Source: Thermoplasmata archaeon
GTDB taxonomy: Archaea; Thermoplasmatota; Thermoplasmata; Thermoplasmatales; Thermoplasmataceae
NCBI GenBank assembly: GCA_021806355.1
Contig: JAJZXT010000085.1
Coordinates: 1-24,992, forward strand
Direction: 5' to 3'
DNA length: 24,992 nt
The position numbers and the translations under genes are program-made. Below are positions 8,363 to 15,527 of this stretch, one piece after another. The notes under the pieces were generated by a model. That model worked only from the letters and a program-made list of their open reading frames with translations, was not told the DNA's origin and made no database searches. Position 1 is the stretch's first letter. The number at the start of each line of letters is the position of its first letter.

Positions 8363-8402
8363 CAAATGTTTAATAAGAAGATAAAATATAGAGTTGGTTC
8401 AT

Positions 8403-8777
8403 ATGACCGTTCTTAAAAGGGAAATCCTCTTAAGAGCTCTTGATAATACCTATGGTAAAAAGGGAATGGCCAAAGAGGATGTTTCTGAGCTCTGCAACTT
8501 TCTACTTTCATTCTTTGGGTATGAGGATTATGTACTTGACAATGTTCTATCGCCTCCAGAGCGTGACATTTTTTACAATCTTGAGGAATATGGTTTCCTG
8601 ATGACCAGCAGAGAGGAAGTAACCATCAGCAAGGGGAAAACTTGGAGGATAAACCAGTGGACATATCTGAGAAACAACATCCTGAAGCTTTCAAATGACG
8701 TAAAGATAGAAGAGGAACCGTACAGCATATACGATGAAGTTTTCAAGGATCTGGAAGCTTTAAATAAAGATTGGTGA
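8403..8777 (+). CDS. Small cytoplasmic protein, DUF6015-like
   Basis: From the ATG at 8403 the protein is 124 residues; an in-frame TTG at 8394 would add three. It has no membrane segment or signal peptide. The central pattern LLSFFGYEDYVLDNVLSPPE and the later SREEVTISKGKTWRINQW resemble an archaeal family of unknown function that I recall as DUF6015, not confirmed here. A TTTAATA box at 8369-8375 fits leaderless expression. The ABC ATPase follows after about 110 bp containing its own TATA box, so this gene may be transcribed separately while still belonging to the neighbourhood. No function can be assigned. Confidence 0.7.
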   Translation: MTVLKREILLRALDNTYGKKGMAKEDVSELCNFLLSFFGYEDYVLDNVLSPPERDIFYNLEEYGFLMTSREEVTISKGKTWRINQWTYLRNNILKLSNDVKIEEEPYSIYDEVFKDLEALNKDW

Positions 8778-8838
8778 ACATTATAGAAAACTCTTTTCAA
8801 GAAGACATTGAGTAATAGTCCCTCCGAATGTAACATTC

Positions 8839-8872
8839 TATATATAATAAGTAAATACTGAGAGAAAGGTGG
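8839..8872 (+). promoter_or_regulatory. TATA box and SD of the ABC ATPase
   Basis: TATATATAAT (8839-8848) is followed by AGGTGG (8867-8872), a good SD 4 nt before a TTG at 8877. That TTG is out of frame with the ATPase by one base, which matters for judging the gene start. Confidence 0.5.
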
Positions 8873-8887
8873 TTCCTTGGAACAACG

Positions 8888-9643
8888 ATTGAGGTTTCTG
8901 GCCTCGACTTTAGGTATGAAAACGGGTTCAAAGTCTTTCACGATATCAATTTTTCAATAGAATCAGATAAGTTTACATCTATAGTCGGGCCATCAGGAGT
9001 TGGAAAATCTACATTATTAAGGCTGCTTGGTGGCTTTATCAAGCCTGAGTCTGGGCAGGTTTTTCTCAACAACAAACCAATATTGAGGCCAACACCGCTG
9101 GTGGCAATGGTTCACCAGTCAATAGTGACGTTTCCCTGGATGAATGCCCTCGAAAATGTTATGCTTTCTTTAAAAAACAAAAGAATCACCAAAGAGGATG
9201 CCGAAAAAACGGCTCTGAAAGCGTTGGAAATAGTGGGTCTTCAGGGATTTGAAGAGCTGTTTCCAAAGGAAATGAGCGGTGGAATGCGGCAACGGGTTGC
9301 AGTAGCAAGAGCCCTGGCAGCAGATCCACAGGTATTACTTATGGATGAGCCCTTTGCACATCTTGATGAACTCACGGCAGAGGGTCTAAGGCAGGATATT
9401 TACAATATTTTATTTAATTCAGAAACAAAACTTAAATCGGTGATAATGGTTTCCCACAACCTTACAGAGGTAGTGGAACTTTCAGATTCTGTCATAATTT
9501 TAAATGGTTCTCCGGCTACAGTTGTTGGAAAAATAGATATAACGACGCCCAGGCCACGAAGTCCCAGGGAACCGGAATTCGACAATCATCTCGACATGCT
9601 ATACAATTATCTTACGAAGGGAAAGGTGAAACCTTCTGAATGA
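8888..9643 (+). CDS. ABC transporter ATPase, NitT/TauT (SsuB/TauB) type, with unresolved start
   Basis: The frame is open from 8855 and encodes a whole nucleotide-binding domain: Walker A GPSGVGKST (about 8987-9013), Q-loop in MVHQSIVTFPW, signature MSGGMRQR, Walker B VLLMDEPFAHLD and switch histidine in VSHNLTE. No ATG, GTG or TTG lies in frame before Walker A; the first, TTG at 9083, would remove Walker A and cannot be right. Options are ATT at 8888, CTG at 8858, or a one-base loss near 8883-8886. The TTG at 8877, behind a good SD, would give MEQTIEVSGLDF if one A were restored. The protein powers import through the fused permease downstream. The usual C-terminal AAA-associated domain is missing here and appears alone at 13083-13550. 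Confidence 0.8.
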   Translation: MEVSGLDFRYENGFKVFHDINFSIESDKFTSIVGPSGVGKSTLLRLLGGFIKPESGQVFLNNKPILRPTPLVAMVHQSIVTFPWMNALENVMLSLKNKRITKEDAEKTALKALEIVGLQGFEELFPKEMSGGMRQRVAVARALAADPQVLLMDEPFAHLDELTAEGLRQDIYNILFNSETKLKSVIMVSHNLTEVVELSDSVIILNGSPATVVGKIDITTPRPRSPREPEFDNHLDMLYNYLTKGKVKPSE

Positions 9644-9665
9644 CATAGTCATAATTGTACTGGCA

Positions 9666-11261
9666 GTGCTTGCGACCACGGGGAGGGTTCTTGGGCTGAT
9701 AGGTTTTTCCATTCTGAGCGGTTGGATATTGTCATATATCGCGATCAAGAATAGGTGGTTCGAATCAATATTTATATCCTTAAGTGAAGTTTTTGAATCG
9801 GTTCCGGTAATAGCCTTTTTTCCCATTGTACTGGTTATTTTCATAACAAATATTGGTGGAACCCTAGGTGTAGAACTAGCAGCAGATTTCCTGGTGTTCA
9901 CTGCGGTTGTATGGAATCTGTGGTTGGGGGAATACCAGGCTTTTAAGACCATCCCAAAGGAAATGATTGAAGTTGCAGATAATTATAATTATTCATTTTT
10001 TGAAAGGCTGAGGTACGTATATATTCCATTTTCAATACCAAGGATTGCCGCAAACCTTTTTCCCAGTATAGCTGATGGTTTTTTCTATATCACGGTAAGT
10101 GAAGTGTTTACAGTTGGCCTTACGACATATGAGACGTTTGGTGTTGGTTCCACACTGGATAAATACGTAAGGGCTGGAAACAGTTTTCTCGTGTCAGTGA
10201 CGTTAGTAGTTCTTGGCATCGTTGTGATTCTGATCGTCATTCTCCTCAAGGAAATTGCCAAGAGGGCTGTGGGGAAATATGCTCTTGATACCGATGTCCC
10301 GATAATCAGAAGAGGAAAGCCAAGGTTGAGGCAATCCGCGACTTCATCTGCTATTGCCTCAATAAATCCACTTGGAAAACTCGCTACTTACAACAAAATA
10401 GGGAGAAGGAAGAATATCAATTATGAATCTTTATATTATGTGGAAGGGAAAAAAAAGAATTATGCAGTTATCGGAATAGCTGCGGGTTTCATCATCCTTG
10501 CACTATTAGTGTATGAAACTTATATGATTGTAACTTCAATTTCAGTGGGGGAATGGGGATATTTATTGGGGAAAACACCATATCTAATGATAAACCTGCT
10601 TTATGATTATATTAGAGTTGCAATAATAACACTAGTATCCATCGCTTTCGCAATTTTTGTCGGATACTATATTGCAACGCACAAAAAGACTGAATCTGCT
10701 GCCATTCCTATCATCCAAGGATTCAGTGCCTATCCGGTCCCAACATATTTCCCATTTCTCTTCTTTGCGTTGTATCCTTTTATATCGTCGATCTACGGCT
10801 CCCTAACCGATGAATTCTTCGTTTTGGTTCTGGGATTCATGAGCACATTTTATTACGTATTCTATAGCTTCTGGATGGGAATCAAGGCTATGCCAACTGA
10901 ATATACTGAGTTGATGAAGAACCTGAACCTTGGATATTTTAAAAGGCTGAGGTATATAGTGATCCCATCCACATTCCCTTATCTGGTGGTAGGCATCTCT
11001 TCAACAATAAACAGTGCATGGGGAGGCCTTATGATAGGGGAATTTTGGCCAAATATTGCCGGAGGAAAGACACTTACCGTTCAATTTGGGTTGATGAAGA
11101 TAGTTGACCAGTCAACCGCTAATGGCAATATAGCCCTTTCTGCATGGGGTTCATTTCTTTTCGCAATAATTGTTGCCGTATATTCAATTTTGTTTACGCG
11201 TAAGATGATGGATCTGGCAAGAAAAAAGTACGTGGCAGAGGAAGGTATATACTCTGCCTGA
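9666..11261 (+). CDS. ABC transporter permease, two fused membrane domains (NitT/TauT type)
   Basis: The 531-residue protein contains two consecutive permease domains. Each has the cytoplasmic EAA-type loop that docks on the ATPase: EMIEVADNYNYSFFERLRYV from residue 99 and EYTELMKNLNLGYFKRLRYI from residue 412. A hydrophilic linker (about 205-265) joins the halves. Most importers of this type use a homodimeric permease, so the fusion fixes a heterodimer in one chain. The start is GTG at 9666. The frame is open from 9630, and a CTG at 9636, 9 nt after an AGGTG element and overlapping the ATPase stop, is an alternative. No substrate-binding protein is visible nearby, so the substrate is unknown. 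Confidence 0.85.
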   Translation: MLATTGRVLGLIGFSILSGWILSYIAIKNRWFESIFISLSEVFESVPVIAFFPIVLVIFITNIGGTLGVELAADFLVFTAVVWNLWLGEYQAFKTIPKEMIEVADNYNYSFFERLRYVYIPFSIPRIAANLFPSIADGFFYITVSEVFTVGLTTYETFGVGSTLDKYVRAGNSFLVSVTLVVLGIVVILIVILLKEIAKRAVGKYALDTDVPIIRRGKPRLRQSATSSAIASINPLGKLATYNKIGRRKNINYESLYYVEGKKKNYAVIGIAAGFIILALLVYETYMIVTSISVGEWGYLLGKTPYLMINLLYDYIRVAIITLVSIAFAIFVGYYIATHKKTESAAIPIIQGFSAYPVPTYFPFLFFALYPFISSIYGSLTDEFFVLVLGFMSTFYYVFYSFWMGIKAMPTEYTELMKNLNLGYFKRLRYIVIPSTFPYLVVGISSTINSAWGGLMIGEFWPNIAGGKTLTVQFGLMKIVDQSTANGNIALSAWGSFLFAIIVAVYSILFTRKMMDLARKKYVAEEGIYSA

Positions 11262-11351
11262 ATTCAATCAGCATCTGAAGTAATTATAACTTGACTTTCG
11301 CAGATGATTTTTGATTTTATGTTGTATTATAGCGGATAAAGCGTTGATCTG

Positions 11352-11377
11352 GAATAGTGCATAATGATGCACTATTC
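11352..11377 (+). terminator. Perfect 11-bp hairpin upstream of the transposase
   Basis: GAATAGTGCAT and ATGCACTATTC flank a 4-nt loop, and TTTTAT follows at 11378-11383. Inside the left end of the IS and before the transposase start, it may block read-through transcription from the permease operon into the transposase, or sequester its translation start. The role is inferred. Confidence 0.5.
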
Positions 11378-11404
11378 TTTTATACCAGTTCGTGATTCAA
11401 GATT

Positions 11405-12991
11405 GTGTTTCTGAGGTTTGTCAAAAGAAGATCCGGTTTCAGGATCGCCGAGTATGCACAGATAGCGCAAAAGGACTATGCGGATGGAAAGCAGAAAACG
11501 AAGTTGATAAAGCATCTCGGCCCTGTAAATGATCCGTCGGATCGAGAGAGGTACAAAGCATTATTCAAGCAGTACATGGACAGGGAGAGGGCGAAAGAAT
11601 TCGATATCTCAAGGATGAAGATGGGGGACCCGAAGGAGTTCGGCATAGTATACGCATCCAGGGAGATATTGGCGAAGACGGGAATACTCGGATCATTGGG
11701 AATCCTGGGCAGGTACAAGGAGCTGGCATTTTTTATGATAGCAGGAAGGCTGATCGACCCAGGATCCGATCTGTCCCTCATGGAACTTGCCTCCAGGACT
11801 TACTTTCCATGGTCAGACCTGAAAATACTGAAAGACGACCCGTACAGGTGCCTGGATAATATACTGAAGGCAAGGGAGCGGATCGAGGTCGACATATTCA
11901 GGAAGCTCCAGCCCGATACATCAAGGGTCTATTATGATCTGACATCAAGCTATTTCGAGGGAAGGGAGGAGAACGATCTGGTATTATTCGGTTATTCCCG
12001 CGATAAAAAACGCGGCAAGGAACAGATTGTGGTAGGGATGGTCATGGCCGATGGATTGCCTATATACCATGAGGTGTGGAAGGGTAATACTGTGGATCCG
12101 CAAACGCTCGAACCTACAGTACGACACATAGAGGATAAGTTCCACGTGAAGGACGTAATATACGTCGAGGACAGGGCATTCGGAAGGAAGAAATCCCTCT
12201 CCTTCCTGGATACGAAAAAATATATCACTGCTGCATACAGGTGGGACCAGCCCTATCGAACCGTTATCATGGAAACGGAATTCCAGGATTCCGATCTTTA
12301 TGAGGATCTTTACATCCGTGAAGTTCCGGTGAAGATCGACATGGATCAGATGACAAAGGACGAAAGAGAGAGGGCAGGGAAGCGCAGGCACATCCTTGTC
12401 CTTAACAAAGAGAGGGAGGGATTAGATATCCTCGAGTATTCGGGAAAGGTGAGGGAAGCCCTGTCAATAATGCGAATTCATGGAATGAAGGAGGGGAGGA
12501 AGAGACTCAGGAAGCTGAAATCCTTCCTGGTATTCTCAGGCGACACATACCACGTGAACATGAAGAAGCTTCGAATCCTCAGGAAGATTGCCGGAAGATT
12601 CCTTCTCATCACAAATACATCGCTTCCGGTGGATGATACTGTGGAGAAATACAAGGAGCTCTGGCGAATCGAGAGGTCATTCAGAACCATGAAGTCATTC
12701 CTGGAGATAAGGCCAGTGGGGCACTGGCGATCGGATCGCATAAGATCACACGTGTTTGTATGCGTGCTTTCCCTCCTCCTGTCAAGGCTCATGGAGAAAC
12801 AACTCGTTTCAGGGATGACCACTGAGAGTGCCTGCAGGACTCTTTCGGAGATAAAAGCTATCCCTGTGGAACTTCCCGGCATGTCCCTGACATTCAGGAG
12901 TGAGGGTCAAAACGCAATAAGAGTGCTGAAGGAGATGGGGATCGAACCACCTGACCGGTTACTGGATGGTGCACTACCGAAATCAGGTTAA
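11405..12991 (+). CDS. DDE transposase, IS1634 family (IS4 group)
   Basis: The 528-residue protein is intact. Its catalytic triad candidates are D178 in VYYDLTSSYFEG, D256 in VIYVEDRAFG and E423 in ELWRIERSFRTMKSF, the last being the Y/W-R-I-E-R-x-F-R-x-x-K arrangement of IS4-like enzymes. A long insertion between the second D and the E (about 280-400) fits IS1634. The start is GTG at 11405, giving MFLRFVKRR, similar to family N-termini. It cuts and joins the element ends found at 11284 and 13068. Codon use is slightly more GC-rich than the neighbours, consistent with recent arrival. Confidence 0.92.
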   Translation: MFLRFVKRRSGFRIAEYAQIAQKDYADGKQKTKLIKHLGPVNDPSDRERYKALFKQYMDRERAKEFDISRMKMGDPKEFGIVYASREILAKTGILGSLGILGRYKELAFFMIAGRLIDPGSDLSLMELASRTYFPWSDLKILKDDPYRCLDNILKARERIEVDIFRKLQPDTSRVYYDLTSSYFEGREENDLVLFGYSRDKKRGKEQIVVGMVMADGLPIYHEVWKGNTVDPQTLEPTVRHIEDKFHVKDVIYVEDRAFGRKKSLSFLDTKKYITAAYRWDQPYRTVIMETEFQDSDLYEDLYIREVPVKIDMDQMTKDERERAGKRRHILVLNKEREGLDILEYSGKVREALSIMRIHGMKEGRKRLRKLKSFLVFSGDTYHVNMKKLRILRKIAGRFLLITNTSLPVDDTVEKYKELWRIERSFRTMKSFLEIRPVGHWRSDRIRSHVFVCVLSLLLSRLMEKQLVSGMTTESACRTLSEIKAIPVELPGMSLTFRSEGQNAIRVLKEMGIEPPDRLLDGALPKSG

Positions 12992-13042
12992 GAATAGACA
13001 GAAATCACGGGTTGATCGGCTTGAGCATGAATTTTCTCCCTG

Positions 13043-13050
13043 TTTTTTTT
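13043..13050 (+). terminator. T8 tract after the transposase
   Basis: A run of eight T residues about 50 bp after the transposase stop, just inside the right IS end, is the kind of U-rich tract at which archaeal RNA polymerase terminates. Confidence 0.45.
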
Positions 13051-13082
13051 GCGAAACTCAAGTTATAAAACAGGTTCTTTAA

Positions 13083-13550
13083 CTAACTTGCGGCAACGAA
13101 CCCATCTTCCGTTTTCCTGATTAGGCCGGAATATACTCCCCATTCTATAAGTGTTACCTCAAGGTTATGGAATCCAGAGGGACTATTGTATTTCTGAACT
13201 CCCTTTTTTTCAAGTTCTTCTTTTATATCCTCCAACTCAAATTTTTTCATTTGCAGGGCAGTTGCAAAGGGTTCAAAATCCTTGACAACCGACTTAAGCA
13301 TTTCCTTCCTGACCTTTGGCCCAGCACCTATGAATTTTTTCCCACTCTCTGTTATCCAAATATCGCCCTGGTCGGTTCCAATAAACGAAAGTGATGTTGC
13401 GGTATAGACAATTGGCATGAGATCATCCAGATCGACCTCCATCTCCTTTTCTAGCTCAAAAAGATCCGTTTTACTTTTGAACACATAGTTCAGCATGTAA
13501 AGTAACCCTACTAAATCAGCTATTCTTGAGTCTGGTTCAATAATTTCCAT
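13083..13550 (-). CDS. Free-standing AAA-associated domain protein (C-terminal domain of NitT/TauT-type ATPases)
   Basis: The 155-residue soluble protein starts MEIIEPDSRIADLVGLLYML and has the LDDLMPIVYTATSLSFIGTD, then GDIWITESGKKFI pattern. This is the AAA-associated C-terminal domain (Pfam AAA_assoc_C) normally fused to nitrate/sulfonate-type ABC ATPases in archaea and some bacteria. The nearby ATPase (8888-9643) stops without it, so this protein is likely its detached partner, encoded on the opposite strand. A winged-helix-like fold is likely, and the role is probably regulatory. The start is ATG at 13550 with a TATA-like element at 13570-13579. The family identification is from remembered pattern, not a search. 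Confidence 0.7.
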   Translation of the reverse strand: MEIIEPDSRIADLVGLLYMLNYVFKSKTDLFELEKEMEVDLDDLMPIVYTATSLSFIGTDQGDIWITESGKKFIGAGPKVRKEMLKSVVKDFEPFATALQMKKFELEDIKEELEKKGVQKYNSPSGFHNLEVTLIEWGVYSGLIRKTEDGFVAAS

Positions 13551-13569
13551 GTTTTCTGTTCTATACGTT

Positions 13570-13579
13570 TTAAATATTT
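13570..13579 (-). promoter_or_regulatory. TATA box of the AAA-associated protein gene
   Basis: An AAATATTTAAAA-type sequence lies 20-29 nt before the ATG at 13550 on the minus strand, fitting a leaderless transcript. Confidence 0.45.
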
Positions 13580-13678
13580 AAGGTATACGAGGAAGAAGTC
13601 TACGTTTCACTTCCATTTCCTCCACCGTGATTCTCTTCTAAACTCCGCAAGGCAAACTATTGAACATTCATGTTAAAA

Positions 13679-14848
13679 TTAAGAGAAAAACATCTGCTTA
13701 TTCTTTGAGAATTTCAACTGGATTAACAGGATGGAAACAATCGGGGCAATAGCCATATAAGCAAAAGCATAAAGCTCATTCTGCAAGTAAGAAATTGCTC
13801 CAAATATGGCAGGAATCACAATAAAAAGCACATTATTATAGGACATAAAATAAGAATTGGCTGCATTCAGGCTCTCTCTCGGAACACCCCGGCTCAAGAG
13901 TATGGTGGAGATTGGGAAAATCCCACCATGGGGAATTCCAAGGATAGCTATTACCAGAAGAACCAGATAAAGGCTGTTGAAAATTGTCAAAACTGGAATC
14001 AGAATAACACAAATTATTGTCAGATATATCAGGAAGAATAATGGCTTTTTTATTAATTTCAAAGGGCGGGCAAACAGATAAATTCTTGTCGAGAAGGAGG
14101 TAAGGAAAAAAAGTATGTAGACGGAAAATGAAAACACCAGAGACACTCCAAATTCAGTTCTAAGGTATATTGCCATGAAAACAGTAAAAGCAGCAAATGG
14201 AACATTATAGGCAGTTATCGCAATAATTGATGCCAAGAATCCAGGATTTCTTGCAATTCCGGAAATGCCTATATTTCCCTTTTTCTCGCCAAATTTCACG
14301 AAAAGAGACAATGCCGAAACCACAACCATAAATGGGAGGAATTCCAAGATAATAGATGAATAGGGGAGGAATGACAACGTTTCTGTCTCAATAGCAGGGC
14401 CTATGACAAGGCCCAAGCTCAGGGAGATTGAATAACCTGCCAGAAAGCGCTCTCTTGTCACCCCCTCAGAAACCATTGAAATGGATGTGATGAGATTGGT
14501 GAACAGGAATCCGGTGAAGAAACCGAATAATCCTATGGAAATCCAAAAAAGAGGTATGGAACCGAATATCAATAAAATTTCACTGAGGGTGGCAAGAACG
14601 GAAGCAACAATGAAAGTCCTTTTTCGTTTAACTGCACTAAGATGTGGGTTAATGAGGGCTGTTGAAACAAGTGTGGTGGCATAGATAATGGTACCCGTGA
14701 GTCCCACTTCAAAGCTGTTCATTCCATATGAGTATTTTGCCATCAAGGGGGCAGTTGTCATAATCATGTTGTTGGTGATCCTTGCAGCAAGTGCCATTGC
14801 ACTTATCATAAGTATGTATAAGGCTAATTTTCTTGACTCTGAAAGCAT
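13679..14848 (-). CDS. MFS transporter
   Basis: The 389-residue protein is hydrophobic along its whole length, with roughly twelve membrane segments as in the major facilitator family. The helix 2-3 loop reads LINPHLSAVKRKRTFIV, a weak form of motif A with the basic cluster kept. A short charged stretch, KFGEKKGNIG, near the middle marks the boundary between halves. The substrate is unknown. Its ATG overlaps the stop codon of the upstream 122-residue gene by one base (TAATG), so translation is coupled and the two products likely act together. It is a different subgroup from the carrier at 2406-3593. Confidence 0.8.
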   Translation of the reverse strand: MLSESRKLALYILMISAMALAARITNNMIMTTAPLMAKYSYGMNSFEVGLTGTIIYATTLVSTALINPHLSAVKRKRTFIVASVLATLSEILLIFGSIPLFWISIGLFGFFTGFLFTNLITSISMVSEGVTRERFLAGYSISLSLGLVIGPAIETETLSFLPYSSIILEFLPFMVVVSALSLFVKFGEKKGNIGISGIARNPGFLASIIAITAYNVPFAAFTVFMAIYLRTEFGVSLVFSFSVYILFFLTSFSTRIYLFARPLKLIKKPLFFLIYLTIICVILIPVLTIFNSLYLVLLVIAILGIPHGGIFPISTILLSRGVPRESLNAANSYFMSYNNVLFIVIPAIFGAISYLQNELYAFAYMAIAPIVSILLIQLKFSKNKQMFFS

Positions 14849-15216
14849 TATTTCTTCCTTATAAGTGCCAGGACAGCTCCAATGCCTATGGTTAAAGCAC
14901 CAAGTGCAAATCCATACTTTGGGCTATCAATTAATAGATGTTTTATAGGGTTCTTTCTGGGATCATATTGATCAACATGCATTTCATAGTGATCTTTATA
15001 CTCAACAATGTGGATTCCGCGATTCGATCCACCAACCGTCGCTCTCCAATCTGCGATTTGCCCCTTTATCTCGCCGACCGATTTTCTGAACAATCCCGAA
15101 GTTTCTGGTCTCGGCACTTCAGTTCCATTCAAAATTTTTGGAACTGTCATTTTTCCTCTGATTAGAAGCTCCGAAACGATATTATTCCAGATATCGTCGC
15201 TTGAATCAGGAATCAT
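14848..15216 (-). CDS. Small conserved-looking protein with one C-terminal membrane anchor
   Basis: The 122-residue protein has a soluble part followed by one hydrophobic segment (about 101-118) and a short basic tail, RKK, the layout of a tail-anchored protein with its N-terminus in the cytoplasm. Notable stretches are SSDDIWNNIVSELLIRGKMT and GIHIVEYKDHYEMHVDQYDP. No family is recognised. It is the first gene of a two-gene operon with the MFS carrier and overlaps it by one base. An ATTAAAATAG box on the minus strand (15237-15246) lies 21-30 nt before the ATG, implying leaderless transcription. Confidence 0.7.
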   Translation of the reverse strand: MIPDSSDDIWNNIVSELLIRGKMTVPKILNGTEVPRPETSGLFRKSVGEIKGQIADWRATVGGSNRGIHIVEYKDHYEMHVDQYDPRKNPIKHLLIDSPKYGFALGALTIGIGAVLALIRKK

Positions 15217-15527
15217 GATTCATTTATTGCTACAATCTATTTTAATCTCTCTGGCATATTCTCCTCAGCCAAGCATTGGAGATTCCCGCTCTTGCCTTTA
15301 TTCCACACGGTTTAGACGGTTTCACAAGAACCCATTACTGAGTCTTAAGGTCACTGCCTGTTACAGTGTTGCCTCTTGGGGATATCAGTGTTTCCTCACT
15401 GCATATGATTGTTTAAGAACACATCATTTTTTTGCGCTTCTCCTTTCATCTTTGAACCAGCGAAAACCCATGAACCTTAAATCCAATAAGAAAATATGGA
15501 AAAACCTCCTGTAAAATCAATGTTAAA
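15217..15527. other. Divergent intergenic region with a cluster of CACTG/CAGTG inverted repeats
   Basis: The left edge carries the minus-strand TATA element at 15237-15246. CACTG (15352-15356) pairs with CAGTG (15364-15368), and a second pair, CAGTG (15386-15390) and CACTG (15397-15401), follows. They could be operator half-sites for the exporter operon starting at 15528 or RNA hairpins. A 168-codon ORF across this stretch (15008-15514) overlaps the real minus-strand gene and is rejected. Confidence 0.4.

Larger units (their letters stand above)
11284..13068 (+). mobile_element. IS1634/IS4-type insertion sequence, apparently complete
   Basis: The left end TTATAACTTGACTTTCGCA (11284-11302) matches the complement of the right end (13050-13068) at 18 of 19 positions, enclosing 1785 bp with one intact transposase. 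No clear target duplication is seen at the borders. The element lies between the permease stop (11261) and the stop of the convergent AAA-associated gene (13083), so it interrupted neither gene. Confidence 0.85.

Noticed and set aside
9083..9643. TTG at 9083 as start of the ABC ATPase
   Set aside because: It would delete Walker A, which is clearly encoded upstream in the same frame.
12478..12882. Antisense ORFs under the transposase (also 11984-12391)
   Set aside because: They lie fully within an intact transposase on the other strand and have no motif or promoter.
15008..15514. 168-codon plus-strand ORF
   Set aside because: It lies largely antisense to the 122-residue minus-strand gene and runs through a palindrome-rich intergenic region; its composition is unlike a folded protein.
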